A stretch of 46,700 bases of DNA from Desulforamulus profundi (GTDB lineage Bacteria > Bacillota_B > Desulfotomaculia > Desulfotomaculales > Desulfotomaculaceae), in assembly GCF_002607855.1 (NCBI RefSeq), contig NZ_AWQQ01000095.1, positions 22,362 through 69,061 of the forward strand. Direction: 5' to 3'. This document shows, piece by piece, positions 45,521 to 46,700 of this stretch (position 1 is the first letter of the stretch; every line of letters begins with the position of its first letter). The translations under genes were made by a program, and so were the position numbers. The notes under the pieces were generated by a model. It made no database searches and was not told where the DNA came from. It saw only the letters and a list, made by a program, of their open reading frames with translations.

Positions 45521-45543
45521 CCCGGGTTTTGTACAAACCCGGG
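45521..45543 (-). terminator. terminator after the chemoreceptor gene
   Basis: CCCGGGTTT / AAACCCGGG, a 9-bp perfect stem with loop TGTAC. On the minus strand it is followed by ACATTTTTTT. Confidence 0.9.
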
Positions 45544-45564
45544 AACTATCAATACAGGCGCGGT

Positions 45565-46314
45565 TTAACATACATCACTTTTAAATTTTCCAATGTGTTC
45601 TTGCAGGTCCTGGGCCAGTTGATCCAGGACACCGGCGGAGGAGGCCACCTGCTGGACCGCTGCCGATTGCTGTTGTACGGCGGCAGCGATTTCCGAGCTG
45701 CTGTCGGTGGCCTGGGAACAGGCTGCGGCCACGGCCCGGGACTGTTCCACCAGGGAATCCAGCAGCGATTTAATATGATGAAACTTTTCCCCGGTCTCAT
45801 CTATCAAGTTGTGCCCGGTCTTAACTTCATTTAACCCTTCACTCATGCTGTAAATCACATTCTGGGATTGCTCGGTAATTTCCTCTATAATCTTTTTCAC
45901 GTCTTTGGCCGCCTGGTTGGACCTGTCCGCCAATTTGCGGACCTCCTGGGCCACCACGGAAAAGCCCCGGCCGTGTTCCCCGGCCCTGGCCGCTTCAATG
46001 GCTGCGTTGAGGGCCAGCAGGTTGGTCTGCTCTGCAATATCGCCAATCAGCTGTACAAACTTGTTGATGTCCTCGATCTTATGCCCCAAACCGCCGGTGT
46101 CCTCTGCCAGGTTTTCTACCATGGCATGTAAGATACGCATCTGCCGGACCGTCTGCAGTACAACTTGCTGGCCCTCTCCGGCAGCTTGGGAAGCTTCATG
46201 GGAGTAATTGGCGGCATGCTGGGCGATTCCTCCCAACTCTTTGAGCGAAGAAGCTAATTTTTCCACCTGGTGGTTGGCTTCATGCACCGACACGCTGGTT
46301 TCTTCCGAGGACAT
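45565..46314 (-). pseudogene. methyl-accepting chemotaxis protein, 5' end removed by an IS
   Basis: Only the cytoplasmic signalling half remains (249 aa). The hairpin tip [35 protein letters not shown] sequence is perfect, with methylation helices on both sides. No sensor domain, membrane segment or HAMP is present: the frame ends where the IS3-type element begins (46319). The first Met ([14 protein letters not shown]) is internal to the original protein. It may be expressed from an IS promoter, but would be soluble and unable to sense. Confidence 0.9.
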
Positions 46315-46318
46315 ATAA

Positions 46319-46700
46319 TGGATAAAGAAAACTAGACAAAAAAACAGCTTTATTTAAGGTGGATCGTTGCCGTGAGAAAATCATATTCTGGGGAGTTCAA
46401 AGCCAAGGTTGTACTGGAAATTCTCAAGGAAGAGAAAACCATATCCCAGATTGCTTCAGAGTATGGGATTCATCCAAATCAATTGCTTAAATGGAAAAAA
46501 GAGGCAATAAGATCTCTGGCAGAAGTTCTTGAAGATGGTCGTAGAAAGAGTGACAAGGAGAAAGAGACATTAAAGAACAAGATTCAAGAACTATACGCAG
46601 AGATTGGCGAGTTGACAACTAAGCTCAACTGGCTTAAAAAAAATCTGGCTTTAAGTTGGACGAGGGCTGAAAGAATTGAACTTGTGGATTTTGAGAACCG
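46319..46700 (+). mobile_element. IS3-family element, left end and orfA
   Basis: The left end begins TGGATAAAG at 46319, with the TG typical of IS3 termini. The element continues past the window. It interrupts the chemoreceptor gene in opposite orientation. The target duplication cannot be checked because the other end is missing. Confidence 0.75.
46372..46700 (+). CDS. IS3-family transposase OrfA, partial
   Basis: GTG start at 46372 behind AAGGTGG. YSGEFKAKVVLEILKEEKTI and SEYGIHPNQLLKWKKEAI form the helix-turn-helix of IS3/IS150-type OrfA. A leucine-rich coiled coil follows (KIQELYAEIGELTTKLNWL), which in this family ends near the programmed frameshift to orfB. The frame then runs on WTRAERIELVDFEN to the window edge, the beginning of the orfB-type region. 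Confidence 0.9.
   Translation, partial: MRKSYSGEFKAKVVLEILKEEKTISQIASEYGIHPNQLLKWKKEAIRSLAEVLEDGRRKSDKEKETLKNKIQELYAEIGELTTKLNWLKKNLALSWTRAERIELVDFEN

Noticed and set aside
1..46700. tRNA and rRNA genes
   Set aside because: No cloverleaf-type or rRNA-like stretches were recognised by eye on either strand; a covariance search would be needed to be sure.

Overview
The window looks like a chromosome segment of a motile, low-to-mid-GC Gram-positive anaerobe, most likely a spore-forming Clostridia of the Desulfotomaculum/Peptococcaceae type. Strong AGGAGG-type ribosome sites, sigma-28 flagellar promoters, a ComB homologue, a DUF1540 peptide and the trmK / Nif3 / zinc-ribbon / pepF / rnhA neighbourhood all point there. 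The species assignment is inference from gene content.

Layout, left to right. (1) 1-1045: the 3' part of an IS21-type istB and a gene-poor stretch. (2) 1046-10855, minus strand: a surface or flagellar glycan island with a pyruvyl transferase, glycosyltransferases, three tandem radical-SAM paralogues, an FrhB-type iron-sulfur flavoprotein, a hexapeptide acyltransferase, an FkbM methyltransferase and an RfbF nucleotidyltransferase. (3) 10960-13701: a 193-bp MITE-like element, a decayed TPR protein and an intact glycosyltransferase-TPR protein. (4) 13766-25718, minus strand: flagellin, relics of an MNT/HepT-like pair, a FlaG-like gene, flgL, flgK, flgN, flgM, cheB, cheA, cheW, motB, motA. (5) 25965-30663: comB, a Cys-rich unknown, a Nudix hydrolase, a lipase-like hydrolase and a HAD phosphatase. 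(6) 30722-33065: a degenerate IS607-type element (tnpA, tnpB, candidate omega RNA). (7) 33329-37441: a GGDEF protein and a rearranged oligopeptide ABC transporter locus. (8) 37627-45365: DUF1540 peptide, LSm-like protein, rubredoxin-flavin reductase, membrane protein, rnhA, pepF, zinc-ribbon protein, Nif3 and trmK. (9) 45565-46700: a chemoreceptor cut off by an IS3-type element.

The glycan genes sit directly downstream of the flagellin gene and probably decorate flagellin or the cell surface. The sigma-28 promoters before flagellin and flgM, with FlgM and FlgN encoded here, describe late flagellar control; cheA/W/B and motA/B supply signalling and torque.

The dominant oddity is that about fifteen otherwise well-conserved genes are each broken by a net -1 frameshift, several in homopolymers. 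Restoring one base per break gives a sensible full-length protein every time. Much of this looks like systematic base loss in the sequence itself. A few lesions cannot be explained that way and indicate real decay: in-frame stops in a radical-SAM copy, the TPR relic and tnpB, truncated dppA and dppC, and the IS-truncated chemoreceptor.
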